DNA of 64,000 nt from Paenibacillus sp. HB172176 (GTDB lineage Bacteria > Bacillota > Bacilli > Paenibacillales > Paenibacillaceae), in the NCBI RefSeq assembly GCF_011947265.1, contig NZ_JAATHD010000026.1, positions 1 to 64,000 of the forward strand, written 5' to 3'. Shown one piece after another: positions 1-8,257 of this stretch. The notes under the pieces are model-generated. The model did no database searches, was not told where the DNA came from, and worked only from the letters and a program-made list of their open reading frames with translations. A program made the position numbers and the translations under genes. The first letter of the stretch is position 1, and each line of letters begins with the position of its first letter.

Positions 1-1305
1 CGACTGGTAGGCGCAGCCATTCATGACGAAGTCTTTCGGCACAAAACTGAAGGAGTCGCGGTATTCGATGACGCTTGGCACGATATCGAAATCTCCTGTA
101 AACTGCGGCGCTGGCTTCTCATAAAAAAAAGTCACATAGGCTGTTTTCTGAGTGCTGCTCAGATTCACCGTGACTTGGGTGCCGTTCAATATGGAATTGT
201 TGAAGCTTGCGTAACTGACATTGCGCCCTTTAACTGTTCCGTAGCTGGAGTCTGCTGATATTGTACGCGATAACGGCAGCGGATCAGCTAAGGTCGTTGT
301 TGTCTGTGCGGCTTGCGCATACGTTCCGGTTGGGCCCAAGCGCACCATATGGCGCACTTTGATTTCAGTGATTTCGTTTTCTTCCGGCATCCACTCGACA
401 ACGAGACGTTTGTCGAGATAGCGATAAGTGGTGGCTTGGAGTTGGAATTTCAAAGCAGAGTACCACCACATTTGCTTAGCTCCTGGATTCGCAAAGTCTT
501 TGTATTTGCATACCGGTTCATCCGAATTTGGTATGCCGTTAATACTACAATCATGCTCTTGATTGAAATAAGCGCGAATGCTTGTTTTCGAGATGACATC
601 ATATTTGTTGAGGTAATGCGTGGAAGGATCGGCTTTACCTTTGCCACCATATATCTCATTCTTAACATCAGTATCGAAATCAGGAGAAACTCCCGCTGGG
701 GCAATGGTATTCAAATCAACCGCATCATCAATAATAATCGGGCTCGTACTCAGTCCTCCAATGTAATATCCGCCCTTCTTTTTTAGGACAAGAGACAGCG
801 CGTCATCCCTGAATGTTAATGTATTGCAGTTGGGATACATTTTATAACCCCAGCTATCGCTTGGCGCTGATGGACAACCGGAACTGGTAACGTTATCGCC
901 GTTGGACATGACGGCTTTCCAAAGACTTGTTCCACCTGAACGACTCCAGTAAAAAATGCCACCGTACGATTCAGTATCTGTGGTTTTGACCAGAACCGGC
1001 GTACCATTTATCGTATCTGTTCCGATAAAACTTTTCTTCCCTGTCCAATCTCCTGCTGCATCCCCAAAAAATGATCCATCCAGTGCTTCCCACCGTACAC
1101 TTTTAATGACGAATCCAGTCTTCTCAGGAATGTTAAAGGTTGCTTCCCTGGAAGATTGGTCGCTGTAGCGGAAACCGTCTGACGCTTCATAGTCTGTTCC
1201 TTCGTAGGTCACATTGACCGTTTCAGTAGACGCATAGGCGTGTGATGGCTGGATGGAAACGATGACAGTCAGCGCAACAATAAACGAATAAAGCCATTTA
1301 TACAT
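1..1305 (-). CDS. Secreted hypothetical protein, C-terminus cut by window edge
   Basis: The frame is open from an ATG at 1305 to the left edge, so at least 435 codons are present and no stop is seen. A GGGAGG ribosome site sits about 10 bases upstream. The first ~25 residues are a typical signal peptide (MYKW, a hydrophobic run, then cleavage near AYA-ST). The mature part is rich in Ser, Thr, Tyr and Trp, as in extracellular beta-sandwich proteins, and has scattered cysteines. No catalytic motif is recognised. It is the third gene of a minus-strand group: it starts 25 bases after the SLH protein gene, which overlaps the small exported protein gene. The context suggests an export-linked or cell-surface role, but the function is unknown. 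Confidence 0.8.
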   Translation of the reverse strand, partial: MYKWLYSFIVALTVIVSIQPSHAYASTETVNVTYEGTDYEASDGFRYSDQSSREATFNIPEKTGFVIKSVRWEALDGSFFGDAAGDWTGKKSFIGTDTINGTPVLVKTTDTESYGGIFYWSRSGGTSLWKAVMSNGDNVTSSGCPSAPSDSWGYKMYPNCNTLTFRDDALSLVLKKKGGYYIGGLSTSPIIIDDAVDLNTIAPAGVSPDFDTDVKNEIYGGKGKADPSTHYLNKYDVISKTSIRAYFNQEHDCSINGIPNSDEPVCKYKDFANPGAKQMWWYSALKFQLQATTYRYLDKRLVVEWMPEENEITEIKVRHMVRLGPTGTYAQAAQTTTTLADPLPLSRTISADSSYGTVKGRNVSYASFNNSILNGTQVTVNLSSTQKTAYVTFFYEKPAPQFTGDFDIVPSVIEYRDSFSFVPKDFVMNGCAYQS

Positions 1306-1330
1306 ATTTCTGTCCTCCCGGCCTGTCCAA

Positions 1331-2680
1331 CTAGTGATCGTAATGTGTTGTTGTCCCGTTGAAAATTCGATTTCTAATATCGTCATCACCAAAAGCTGGA
1401 TCGATGTAAATACTAATGTATAGCCCTCTATCTTCTTTCCCAACATCTTCACCTATTCGAGGTTGCAAGGTATACCCCGAATTCGGAATCGCAATGACCG
1501 TTACATTTTTACCAAGGCCATTCTCGGGAAACCAATTTGAGTTTGTATTCTCAAAACTTTTTTCTTCAGTATACAAATAACTAGGCTGAACCAGCTTATT
1601 GAAGGGGAACGGGTCAGGTTGAACATAGCTTAGTGTCTGATATGAGAGATCCCCCCAGTACATACGAGGATTGCTATTCGACAGCGTTTCATACTCAATG
1701 TACATCGCGTACGCATCAGTCGGAAGTCTGCCTATGTTTCCATCCCGAAACCCCAGCTTCTCCGTTGCCGGAAGCAAGTTGCGGTACGGATCTTTCGGAT
1801 CATCCAGGTCAATGAGCAGAATACGGCTAATTTCTGTATGAACCATGCTGTTTTGGAAGCTCAGGTTCTCCAGCTTATACTTCCCCTTCATGCTAACACC
1901 GTTCGGATCATCGAAAATCTGCGGAGCCACGATAAACGCATTTGTCTTTAGCCACGCTAGCTCTGACTCGCCAATCGCATACTTGTCTGCGGATGGCAAT
2001 TGGCCCCCGTCTCGTAAGGTCAAGATGCGCTCGATAACTGTGACGGCTTGAGCCCGTGTGGTCGTCCAATCAAGACCGATATCATTTCCACCAAAGCCAG
2101 TCAGAATGCCGCGTTTGAACGCCTCGCTAACGAGAAACCCCTCATAGTAATTACGCATATCCTCATCCGATCGCGTAATCTTATTATCTTCTGCGGTCAT
2201 TGGCCAACGATCAATAACAGCATCCCTTTTAATCCCCGACGATTCAACTGTCAAAAGACTATCATCGGCGGCTCGCACAGCCAACCAAGCCATGTAACGG
2301 CGAGGCAATTTATCATTCATCGCACCTTCTGCAAAATCATCATTCCCCTGATAAATCTCCGCAGCAGCAGCAGCCTTCACATACGTCGAATACCATGCCC
2401 CGCTCTCCGTCTCATGGGGCAGGCCCAGCGCTGTTACGATCATCTTAATAAACTCGGCGGCTGTAACCGGCTGATCCGGTTTGAAAGTGCCGTTCGGAAA
2501 CCCATTCACATATCCCTTCTGGACTGCCGTCTCGATCTGCTCTTTCGCCCAATGCTTTGCTGTGTCCTTGAAGCTAACCTCTTCTCCCGCTTCAACGCTG
2601 CGATTCGCGATCATCGGAAAGCTTAACGTCAGCAATAGCGAGACTACTATCCATTTCTTCATCATCATTCTGTTCATCAT
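1331..2680 (-). CDS. S-layer homology (SLH) domain protein
   Basis: 449 residues with an N-terminal signal peptide (MKKWIVVSLLLTLSFPMIA, processed near residue 30). It carries three SLH-type segments at about residues 35-85 (FKDTAKHWAKEQIETAV, then GYVNGFPNGTFKPDQPVT), 95-145 (more degenerate) and 180-228 (RGILTGFGGND, then TTTRAQAVTVIERIL). SLH triplets anchor exported proteins to pyruvylated secondary wall polymer. The remaining ~220 residues match no family I recognise. The ATG overlaps the stop of the upstream 139-residue gene as ATGA, which implies translational coupling, and the next gene follows 25 bases downstream. The likely role is to fix the products of this operon to the cell wall. 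Confidence 0.88.
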   Translation of the reverse strand: MMNRMMMKKWIVVSLLLTLSFPMIANRSVEAGEEVSFKDTAKHWAKEQIETAVQKGYVNGFPNGTFKPDQPVTAAEFIKMIVTALGLPHETESGAWYSTYVKAAAAAEIYQGNDDFAEGAMNDKLPRRYMAWLAVRAADDSLLTVESSGIKRDAVIDRWPMTAEDNKITRSDEDMRNYYEGFLVSEAFKRGILTGFGGNDIGLDWTTTRAQAVTVIERILTLRDGGQLPSADKYAIGESELAWLKTNAFIVAPQIFDDPNGVSMKGKYKLENLSFQNSMVHTEISRILLIDLDDPKDPYRNLLPATEKLGFRDGNIGRLPTDAYAMYIEYETLSNSNPRMYWGDLSYQTLSYVQPDPFPFNKLVQPSYLYTEEKSFENTNSNWFPENGLGKNVTVIAIPNSGYTLQPRIGEDVGKEDRGLYISIYIDPAFGDDDIRNRIFNGTTTHYDH

Positions 2681-3096
2681 CTAAAATACCTCACTTCGTT
2701 TATTCTGTTTCCCTGCTTTTGCTTATCCCAAAATCTGGTCTCAAGCTTATAGCCAGTCAATCTTCTCACCTTGATTTCGAAGGTGTACAGCCCGCTCTCG
2801 GCATTCTCAATCACAAATCGGTTAAACCAACGCGCTTCCGGAGTTTTATGATCATCCCGGAAGCAGAAATCAGGCTGAGCAGTCTCTCCATCCGGCAATA
2901 TCAGCTCTGCTCGAAAATCTCCATTCTGTCCTACTATAGTAAATTCGGCATATCCTCTATTTTCTTTGAGTTCATGATGCAGCACTACCGTTACTTTCTC
3001 GATGGATACGCATTGCCTTACAATCTGCAGCCCTGTATAAACCCCTACCAGAACCGACAGCATTCTTGCGCCGACTTTACGTTTCTGTTGTACCAT
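2677..3096 (-). CDS. Small exported hypothetical protein
   Basis: 139 residues. The basic N-terminus (MVQQKRKVGAR) followed by a hydrophobic stretch (MLSVLVGVYTGLQIV) looks like a signal peptide or membrane anchor. The rest is predicted mostly beta (AEFTIVGQNGDFRAELILPDG, then SGLYTFEIKVRRL), resembling one Ig- or fibronectin-like sandwich. Its stop overlaps the start of the SLH gene by four bases. It is the promoter-proximal gene of the secreted operon. No family is recognised and the function is unknown; the call rests on the open frame, coupling and signal sequence. Confidence 0.7.
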   Translation of the reverse strand: MVQQKRKVGARMLSVLVGVYTGLQIVRQCVSIEKVTVVLHHELKENRGYAEFTIVGQNGDFRAELILPDGETAQPDFCFRDDHKTPEARWFNRFVIENAESGLYTFEIKVRRLTGYKLETRFWDKQKQGNRINEVRYFR

Positions 3097-3134
3097 GTTT
3101 TGTCACTCCTTGACAATTTTATTAGAATAACAAC

Positions 3135-3180
3135 AAAAAAAAGCACACTACTCCCCGCGCTACGAGGAGTAAGCGTGCTT
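3135..3180 (-). terminator. Rho-independent terminator, minus strand
   Basis: Read on the minus strand, an AAGCACGCTTACTCCT-like arm pairs with a GGGAGTAGTGTGCTT-like arm around a short loop and is followed by a run of T (plus-strand A run 3135-3142). It lies between the MFS gene and the secreted operon, so it should end MFS transcription. Confidence 0.7.
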
Positions 3181-3322
3181 CGCTATACTCAATTCATTGT
3201 CTCTCGATTCGAATCCGAAATGGCAGGATTCGACTTTTTCTAACAATCATTTTACTTGGCGACAGAATTAATGTCAACAATTTCCTGTTAAATAATTCAG
3301 GGTGTGATCTTTTTCATTCCAA

Positions 3323-4555
3323 TCAAGCTCTTCGATCCTTCGGAAGAAAAACAGCAAGAATGCCGATTGCTGGCAGAACGCTTGCCAGCTTCATCACATA
3401 TTCCATGCCGTGTGCATCCGCAAGATTGCCAAGCACAACTGAGCCCAGAGCGCCCATCCCGAACGCGAGACCCGTTATTAAACCGGATGCCATGCCTACC
3501 TTGCCCGGCAGCAGCTCTTGCGCGTACACCACGCTCACGGAGAAGCCAGACTGCAGAATAAATCCCATGACAGCAATGTTAGGGAATACCCAGGCATAGG
3601 AAAGAAGCGGCAATAATATTGCAAACGGAGTTGCTCCTATAATGGAAATAAGCATCATCTTCTTCCTGCCGATTCGATCGGCAAGAATGCCGCCGAGGAA
3701 CGTTCCCGCAACCCCTGCCGCCATAAATAAGAATATCGGGATTTGAGCGGAGCCGATCGACAGATTAAATTTATCCATGGCATAGAATTGATAGAAGCTC
3801 GATATAGCAGCCGCATACCACGACCTCGCGAATACAACGACCAGAAGAATACTGAGGGCGAACGCTACAATTTTGCCGCTTGCCGCAATGCTGCTTTCCA
3901 CTTTCTTCACGGCACTCTTGCGCTTCGCCAGCATCTCCCTGCTTTCTGTCAGCTTAGCCGAATACCAAGGCACGACCTTGAACAGCACGGCGATGGCAAG
4001 AGCAGCCAGCAGCATGCCCCATGCCGCTCCGCGTTGACCAAGCGGCACGAAGATGAATAATGTCATTAACGGAGCCAAAGCTTGCCCGAAATTGCCGCCG
4101 ACTTGATAGATCGACTGAGCGAAGGCTCTGCGATTGCCGGCTGCAAGGTAGACAACCCGCGAGCCTTCCGGATGGAAGACGGCGGATCCGATTCCGACGA
4201 ACACTACGGACAGGAGCAACAGGAAAAAGCTCGGGGCGATGGCTAATCCAAGCATGCCTGCCATGCTGCATAGCATGCCGACGGGAAGCATCCAGGGGGT
4301 AGGCCGCTTATCCGACCATAATCCTACCACCGGTTGCATGACGGAAGAGGTCATATTCAGCGTGAAAGCGATCCAGCCTACTTGCGCGTAGGATAATTTC
4401 AAAGACTCCTCGAATATAGGGAACAATGCCGCGACTACGGATTGCATGGAATCATTAAGCAGATGAACCGAGCTGATTGCAACCAACATGCTGTACACGG
4501 TTGCGGTGCGAAGGGTATTGCTTTTCGTCTGATCTTCCGAAGCATGCGAGGACAA
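3323..4555 (-). CDS. MFS transporter, fosmidomycin-resistance (Fsr)-like
   Basis: About 410 residues with roughly 12 hydrophobic helices. The first helix has the HLLNDSMQSVVAALFPIF signature followed by LKLSYAQVGW and VGLWSDKRPTPW, which is typical of the Fsr branch of the major facilitator superfamily; a second GGILADRIGRKK loop follows helix 8. Members are proton-driven exporters of small molecules; the substrate here is not known. The frame can be read from a TTG at 4576, but AAAGGAG lies inside that extension and is spaced about 9 bases from a TTG at 4555, so I use that start. It is preceded by the lactonase gene and followed by a terminator at 3135-3180. Confidence 0.85.
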   Translation of the reverse strand: MSSHASEDQTKSNTLRTATVYSMLVAISSVHLLNDSMQSVVAALFPIFEESLKLSYAQVGWIAFTLNMTSSVMQPVVGLWSDKRPTPWMLPVGMLCSMAGMLGLAIAPSFFLLLLSVVFVGIGSAVFHPEGSRVVYLAAGNRRAFAQSIYQVGGNFGQALAPLMTLFIFVPLGQRGAAWGMLLAALAIAVLFKVVPWYSAKLTESREMLAKRKSAVKKVESSIAASGKIVAFALSILLVVVFARSWYAAAISSFYQFYAMDKFNLSIGSAQIPIFLFMAAGVAGTFLGGILADRIGRKKMMLISIIGATPFAILLPLLSYAWVFPNIAVMGFILQSGFSVSVVYAQELLPGKVGMASGLITGLAFGMGALGSVVLGNLADAHGMEYVMKLASVLPAIGILAVFLPKDRRA

Positions 4556-4629
4556 TTTCACTATCTCCTTTTTCAACTAGCAGGGCATTATGCAATTTCA
4601 ATTACCTATGCTGTTATTGTCATTAAGGT

Positions 4630-5721
4630 CTATTCGTTAGCAAAACAAATACATACAGGAGCCTGAAGCTGGAGCTCAAAGCCGGTCGGCGCGATTGTTC
4701 CATCTTCCGGATTTCTTCGGAATACGACGACGTTTCCGCTCTTGTGGTTCGCGGCCAGCAAGAAGTCGCCTTCAGGAACAATGCCGAAATTACGCGGCAA
4801 TTCTCCCCCGCTTCCACAGAATTGAACAGGCTCCAAATCGCCGGAAGCTTGATCAATCGAGAAGCAAGCTATGCTATTATGCCCGCGATTGGAGGCATAG
4901 AGAAATCTGCCGTCCGGCGAGAGATGAATATCGGCCGAATCGTTATAGTCCCGATAGTCTTCGGAGATTGTCGAGTATGTCTTCCGTTCGACGAGAGCGC
5001 CGCTCGACTTGTCCAGATCGAGCAAGGTTACGCTCGAAGCGAGTTCATTCGTGACGTACGCAATGGACAGCTCAGGATGAAACACAAGATGGCGCGGCCC
5101 CTTCCCGCCTGTCAGTCTGCACTCCTGCACCTTCCGGAAGCCCCCTTCTTCCGCTTGATAATGATAGGTAATGAGCGTATCTATGCCCAGATCCGCGGCA
5201 ACGACAAAGGATGTGCCCGGTATAGCTGCAATGCAATGCGCATGAGGCCCCTCCTGTCTGGACGCTATCGGGCCGGGAGCTCCGGCTTGCCGAATCCCAA
5301 CCGTTCCTTCTTGCAGCAGGTCACCGTTATCTGACAGAGGAATCATGGCTACATTTCCACTTGAATAATTCGCCGCGAATACCGCTTTGCCAGATGTGTC
5401 AACGCTGATATAACAAGGAGAAGCGCCTTCTGAAGCAGCATGACTCCGGACATTCTTCAGCAAGCCGTCTGGCTCTATTTCAATTGAAACAACCGAGCCT
5501 CCGGCTTTACCTTCCGAATCGCCTACTTCCCGGACAGCGTACAAGCGGTTCAGCTTCGGGTGAAGGGCGAGGAACGATGCATTCTCGACGCCTTTCATCG
5601 CCTGCAAAACATGCAATTCGCCGCTTTTCTTATCCATTTGGCATACATGAATCGTCTCTTCATCAGGTTTTCCATAGGAACCAATATATAGTATTCCCTC
5701 ATTCCACCCCGTTATCTTCAT
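4630..5721 (-). CDS. Lactonase-family beta-propeller protein (6-phosphogluconolactonase type)
   Basis: About 363 residues from the ATG at 5721, which has GGAG 9 bases upstream; an upstream ATG at 5772 is less likely. The sequence shows repeated propeller blades (LYIGSYGKPDEETIHV, FLALHPKLNRLYAV, KAVFAANYSSGNVAM, HIHLSP-like DIHLSPDGRFLYASNRGHNSI, GDFLLAANHKSGNVVVF), as in the YkgB-type lactonase family. Known members hydrolyse 6-phosphogluconolactone in the pentose phosphate pathway; some act on other lactones. It is divergent from the LytTR gene, and the ~170-base gap holds that gene's promoter. Family assignment is strong, the exact substrate is inferred. Confidence 0.85.
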   Translation of the reverse strand: MKITGWNEGILYIGSYGKPDEETIHVCQMDKKSGELHVLQAMKGVENASFLALHPKLNRLYAVREVGDSEGKAGGSVVSIEIEPDGLLKNVRSHAASEGASPCYISVDTSGKAVFAANYSSGNVAMIPLSDNGDLLQEGTVGIRQAGAPGPIASRQEGPHAHCIAAIPGTSFVVAADLGIDTLITYHYQAEEGGFRKVQECRLTGGKGPRHLVFHPELSIAYVTNELASSVTLLDLDKSSGALVERKTYSTISEDYRDYNDSADIHLSPDGRFLYASNRGHNSIACFSIDQASGDLEPVQFCGSGGELPRNFGIVPEGDFLLAANHKSGNVVVFRRNPEDGTIAPTGFELQLQAPVCICFANE

Positions 5722-5811
5722 TTCGCTCAACTCCAGTTCGATAATTATGCTTTGATAACTTGAACATAGCACATGCTTGTCCGAGTAACAATGACAATTT
5801 CGAAAAATCTC

Positions 5812-5840
5812 TTCACAACCCTTTTCATCTATGTTATAAT
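5812..5840 (+). promoter_or_regulatory. SigmaA-type promoter of the LytTR gene
   Basis: TTCACA at 5812-5817, a 17-base spacer and a perfect TATAAT at 5835-5840, about 50 bases upstream of the LytTR start. This is one of the best matches to a housekeeping promoter in the window. Confidence 0.75.
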
Positions 5841-5853
5841 GTAAGCGCTAACA
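5840..5853 (+). promoter_or_regulatory. cre site (CcpA operator)
   Basis: TGTAAGCGCTAACA fits the cre consensus TGNAANCGNWNNCA at every fixed position. It starts on the last base of the -10 box, so CcpA bound here would block transcription of the LytTR gene when preferred sugars are present. Confidence 0.7.
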
Positions 5854-5891
5854 ATTCAGGATTCATATTTCTAAAGGGGGAATTAGGGACG

Positions 5892-6254
5892 ATGAATGTA
5901 GCACTTGAGGATCGCAACGTGTACGAGAACTTTGACACAGAGTCGGATGTGCTCTACTTCAAGGTCGGTATGCAAGGTTTGGTTAGCTTCCACGGGAAAA
6001 ACTATAATAGGAAGAAGAGAATGTCCACCGAGGAAATGCAAAAGCTAACGCAACAATCCAACTATTTTCAAATCAAATCGAATTGCTACGTCAATCTTGC
6101 GAAAATTAAATCTGTAGCCGACGGGACGGTTTATTTCGGCTCCGAGCATTCGGACGCCAAGCAGCTGCCGATTAATCGGCGCAAGCAATACGTGATCGAA
6201 CAGCTCTTCTCTCAGCGCGACAAGAGCAAGGAAGCACGGAACCAGCTCTCTTGA
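5892..6254 (+). CDS. Stand-alone LytTR-domain DNA-binding protein
   Basis: 120 residues from the ATG at 5892, behind an AAAGGGGG ribosome site. Nearly the whole protein is a LytTR-like domain: DVLYFKVGMQGLVSFHG, the central FQIKSNCYVNLAKIKSV strand-turn that resembles the 'F.RvHrSylVNl..I' motif, and the end LPINRRKQYVIEQLF. There is no receiver domain, unlike classical AgrA/LytR regulators, so it is probably a one-component regulator. It has its own promoter with a cre site and ends in a strong terminator, so it is monocistronic. The target genes are unknown; the neighbouring sugar-metabolism genes are candidates. Confidence 0.8.
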   Translation: MNVALEDRNVYENFDTESDVLYFKVGMQGLVSFHGKNYNRKKRMSTEEMQKLTQQSNYFQIKSNCYVNLAKIKSVADGTVYFGSEHSDAKQLPINRRKQYVIEQLFSQRDKSKEARNQLS

Positions 6255-6266
6255 TTGGGAGCCGCG

Positions 6267-6318
6267 AACAACCGCTAAGTACTCCCTGGTCGGAGAACTT
6301 GGCGGTTGTTTGTTTTTG
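6267..6318 (+). terminator. Rho-independent terminator after LytTR gene
   Basis: AACAACCGCTAAGT pairs with ACTTGGCGGTTGTT (one G-T pair), with an inner ACTCC/GGAGA stem, followed by TTTGTTTTTG. Confidence 0.85.
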
Positions 6319-6389
6319 CCCGCCCTGCTATTCTATCTAGAGAACATGTACATACCTATAGGATCGATTAGAGGAGGAATGATTGAACC

Positions 6390-7388
6390 ATGACTGAAGA
6401 AGGAAGAGCATTTGAGCAGTTATTTCATGATGAACCGGCGGTATGGCTGCAATGGAAGAGCTATGAGGCAGCCGTGTTGCCGAATATTGGAGCCAATCTG
6501 ATCGCGTTCCGCGATAATGAGAATGGATACATGCTGCTTCGCGAACCTTCCCCCGAAGAGATGGATGCTTTTCGCGAGAAACCTGTCATTCACGGCATAC
6601 CTGTTCTCTTCCCGCCTAACCGATATGAAGATGGCACCTTCACTTGGAATGGACGTAAGTATACGTTCCCGGTTAATGAAGAGAAAACAGGCAATCACTT
6701 GCACGGCTTCTTCCATACAGCGGCTTGGACGATTGACAATTACGGCGTCAGCGCTTCCGAGAGCTATGCGCAATTAAGCATCACCATTGAGGAAACCCAT
6801 CCTATCTATACGTATTTGCCGCATCATTTCACCCTTCGTCTGCGTTATTCCTTAAGCGACAGTGGTCTTCAGCAGCATATTATGGTGCAAAATCTGGATA
6901 CAGAGCCTATGCCATGCTTGCTTGCATTCCATACGACAATCAACGCGCCATTCGCGCCAGGCAGCACGGCAGACGACTGCCGCTTCACGATGACAACAGG
7001 CGATCGCTGGGAATTGAATGAGAGAATGCTGCCAACGGGAGCTTACCAGCCAATGAAGCAGGGAGAATTGGAGATGAAATCGACGGGCGTGTCTCCTTTC
7101 TGGGAATCGATGGACAATCATTACACAAGCGCGACGAAGAATGGCCGCAATATGATGGAGCTGACGGATTCCAAAGAAGGCGTAACTCTGGTCTATGATG
7201 TCGGAACAGCCTACAAGCAATGGATGATCTGGAATAACGGCGCCACACCGGGCTTCTTCTGTCCCGAGCCGCAGCTTAATCTTGTCAACGCGCCGAATGT
7301 CGCACTTCCTGCTGAGCAGATCGGGCTCGTATCGCTTGAGCCGGGCGGCATCTGGGAAGAGACAAGCCGTCTATATTTGCGCAAATAA
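6390..7388 (+). CDS. Aldose 1-epimerase family protein
   Basis: 332 residues, start ATG behind GAGGAGG. It has the mutarotase beta-sandwich pattern: N-terminal VLPNIGANLIAFRD, a GIPVLFPPNRYEDGTFTWNG segment near residue 70, the HLHGFFHTAAW histidine motif near residue 107, and FCPEPQL near residue 290 where the family carries a catalytic acid. Known members interconvert alpha and beta anomers of hexoses or hexose phosphates in the cytoplasm. It stands alone between two terminators. It may feed sugars released by the glycosidases in this window, but the substrate is not readable from the sequence. Confidence 0.88.
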   Translation: MTEEGRAFEQLFHDEPAVWLQWKSYEAAVLPNIGANLIAFRDNENGYMLLREPSPEEMDAFREKPVIHGIPVLFPPNRYEDGTFTWNGRKYTFPVNEEKTGNHLHGFFHTAAWTIDNYGVSASESYAQLSITIEETHPIYTYLPHHFTLRLRYSLSDSGLQQHIMVQNLDTEPMPCLLAFHTTINAPFAPGSTADDCRFTMTTGDRWELNERMLPTGAYQPMKQGELEMKSTGVSPFWESMDNHYTSATKNGRNMMELTDSKEGVTLVYDVGTAYKQWMIWNNGATPGFFCPEPQLNLVNAPNVALPAEQIGLVSLEPGGIWEETSRLYLRK

Positions 7389-7405
7389 CGACAATTATTA
7401 ACCGG

Positions 7406-7446
7406 ACTGATCCGTTATTGTCTCCGCGACAAGCGGGTCAGTTTTC
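7406..7446 (+). terminator. Rho-independent terminator after aldose epimerase gene
   Basis: ACTGATCC pairs with GGGTCAGT around an inner TTGTC/GACAA stem, followed by TTTTC, 17 bases after the stop. Confidence 0.75.
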
Positions 7447-7507
7447 TAATTCTGTAACCATTGACCGGCAGGTACACTTGGCTTAAGCATTACCGGGCAG
7501 ACTGCAT

Positions 7508-8161
7508 CTACTTGGTTGCGAAGAATGCAATTAACTCATCCGCATCGTAGGTTTTGAATACGAGGCCTTTCTGGTCAAAGACCAGCATGACCGGGAATTG
7601 CTCGATGTTGAATTCTTTTTTATAATCAACCACATAATCTGGATCATATTTCCCGAAGCTTGCTGTGCTTTGGGACAAAATGCTATCCATAATTCGCTGC
7701 TCCGATTCTTGAGTTAAATTCTCTCCTTCTTCTCCTTTTTCTCCAGTGAAAATGGCTGAGTTATACAGATTCTTATGTCTGGAAAGCAGTTGTCCGTACT
7801 TTTCCTTATCGCTCATTTCCAATAACGTAATCAACTCCGCTTTATAATTCTTCTCTTTCTTCCCCTGGGGCGGATCAACTCTTACCTTCTGACCTTCCTT
7901 CAATTGATTCCTGTCAAGCAGTGTTCCTGCTTCATTCTTGATGACAACCTTGTCCAGATAGTCAATAATGATCGATACGCCATAATCATCAACAGCGCCA
8001 TGCATATCTCGCTTGTACCAATTAGAAATATCCACTTCGACCGTGTTTTCTTCGAGATGCAATCCATTAATGGTACCGACCATTTTGTCATCAGAATATT
8101 GTCCGCAAGCTGCAAGCCCAAGCAAAAGCAGCAAAGAACTGACAAGGGATAGAACACGCAT
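7508..8161 (-). CDS. Lipoprotein with thioredoxin-fold-like C-terminus
   Basis: 217 residues from the ATG at 8161, with AAGGAGG 8 bases upstream; an extended frame to 8188 lacks a good ribosome site. The signal peptide ends in the lipobox LGLAAC-G, so the protein should be lipid-anchored on the outer face of the membrane. The middle (residues ~20-110) resembles no family I can name. The C-terminus (FNIEQFPVMLVFDQKGLVFKTYDADEL) looks like the last strands of a thioredoxin-like fold but lacks a CxxC pair, so a redox role is unlikely. Function unknown. Its promoter must lie between the start and the 51-bp repeat array that begins ~100 bases upstream. Confidence 0.75.
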   Translation of the reverse strand: MRVLSLVSSLLLLLGLAACGQYSDDKMVGTINGLHLEENTVEVDISNWYKRDMHGAVDDYGVSIIIDYLDKVVIKNEAGTLLDRNQLKEGQKVRVDPPQGKKEKNYKAELITLLEMSDKEKYGQLLSRHKNLYNSAIFTGEKGEEGENLTQESEQRIMDSILSQSTASFGKYDPDYVVDYKKEFNIEQFPVMLVFDQKGLVFKTYDADELIAFFATK

Positions 8162-8257
8162 ATAAGCGACCTCCTTATCTATACTCACTCCAGCCTTATC
8201 TATATAGACGAATGCCGTGGTTAAATGTTCCAGTCGTATATTTGCAGCGCCATAGCT

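Noticed and set aside
3201..3240. tRNA fragment or plus-strand terminator (GATTCGAATCC followed by GGATTCG and TTTTT)
   Set aside because: The T-arm-like match lacks an acceptor stem or anticodon arm, and no plus-strand gene precedes it; an 8-base hairpin is present by chance or as a minor structure.
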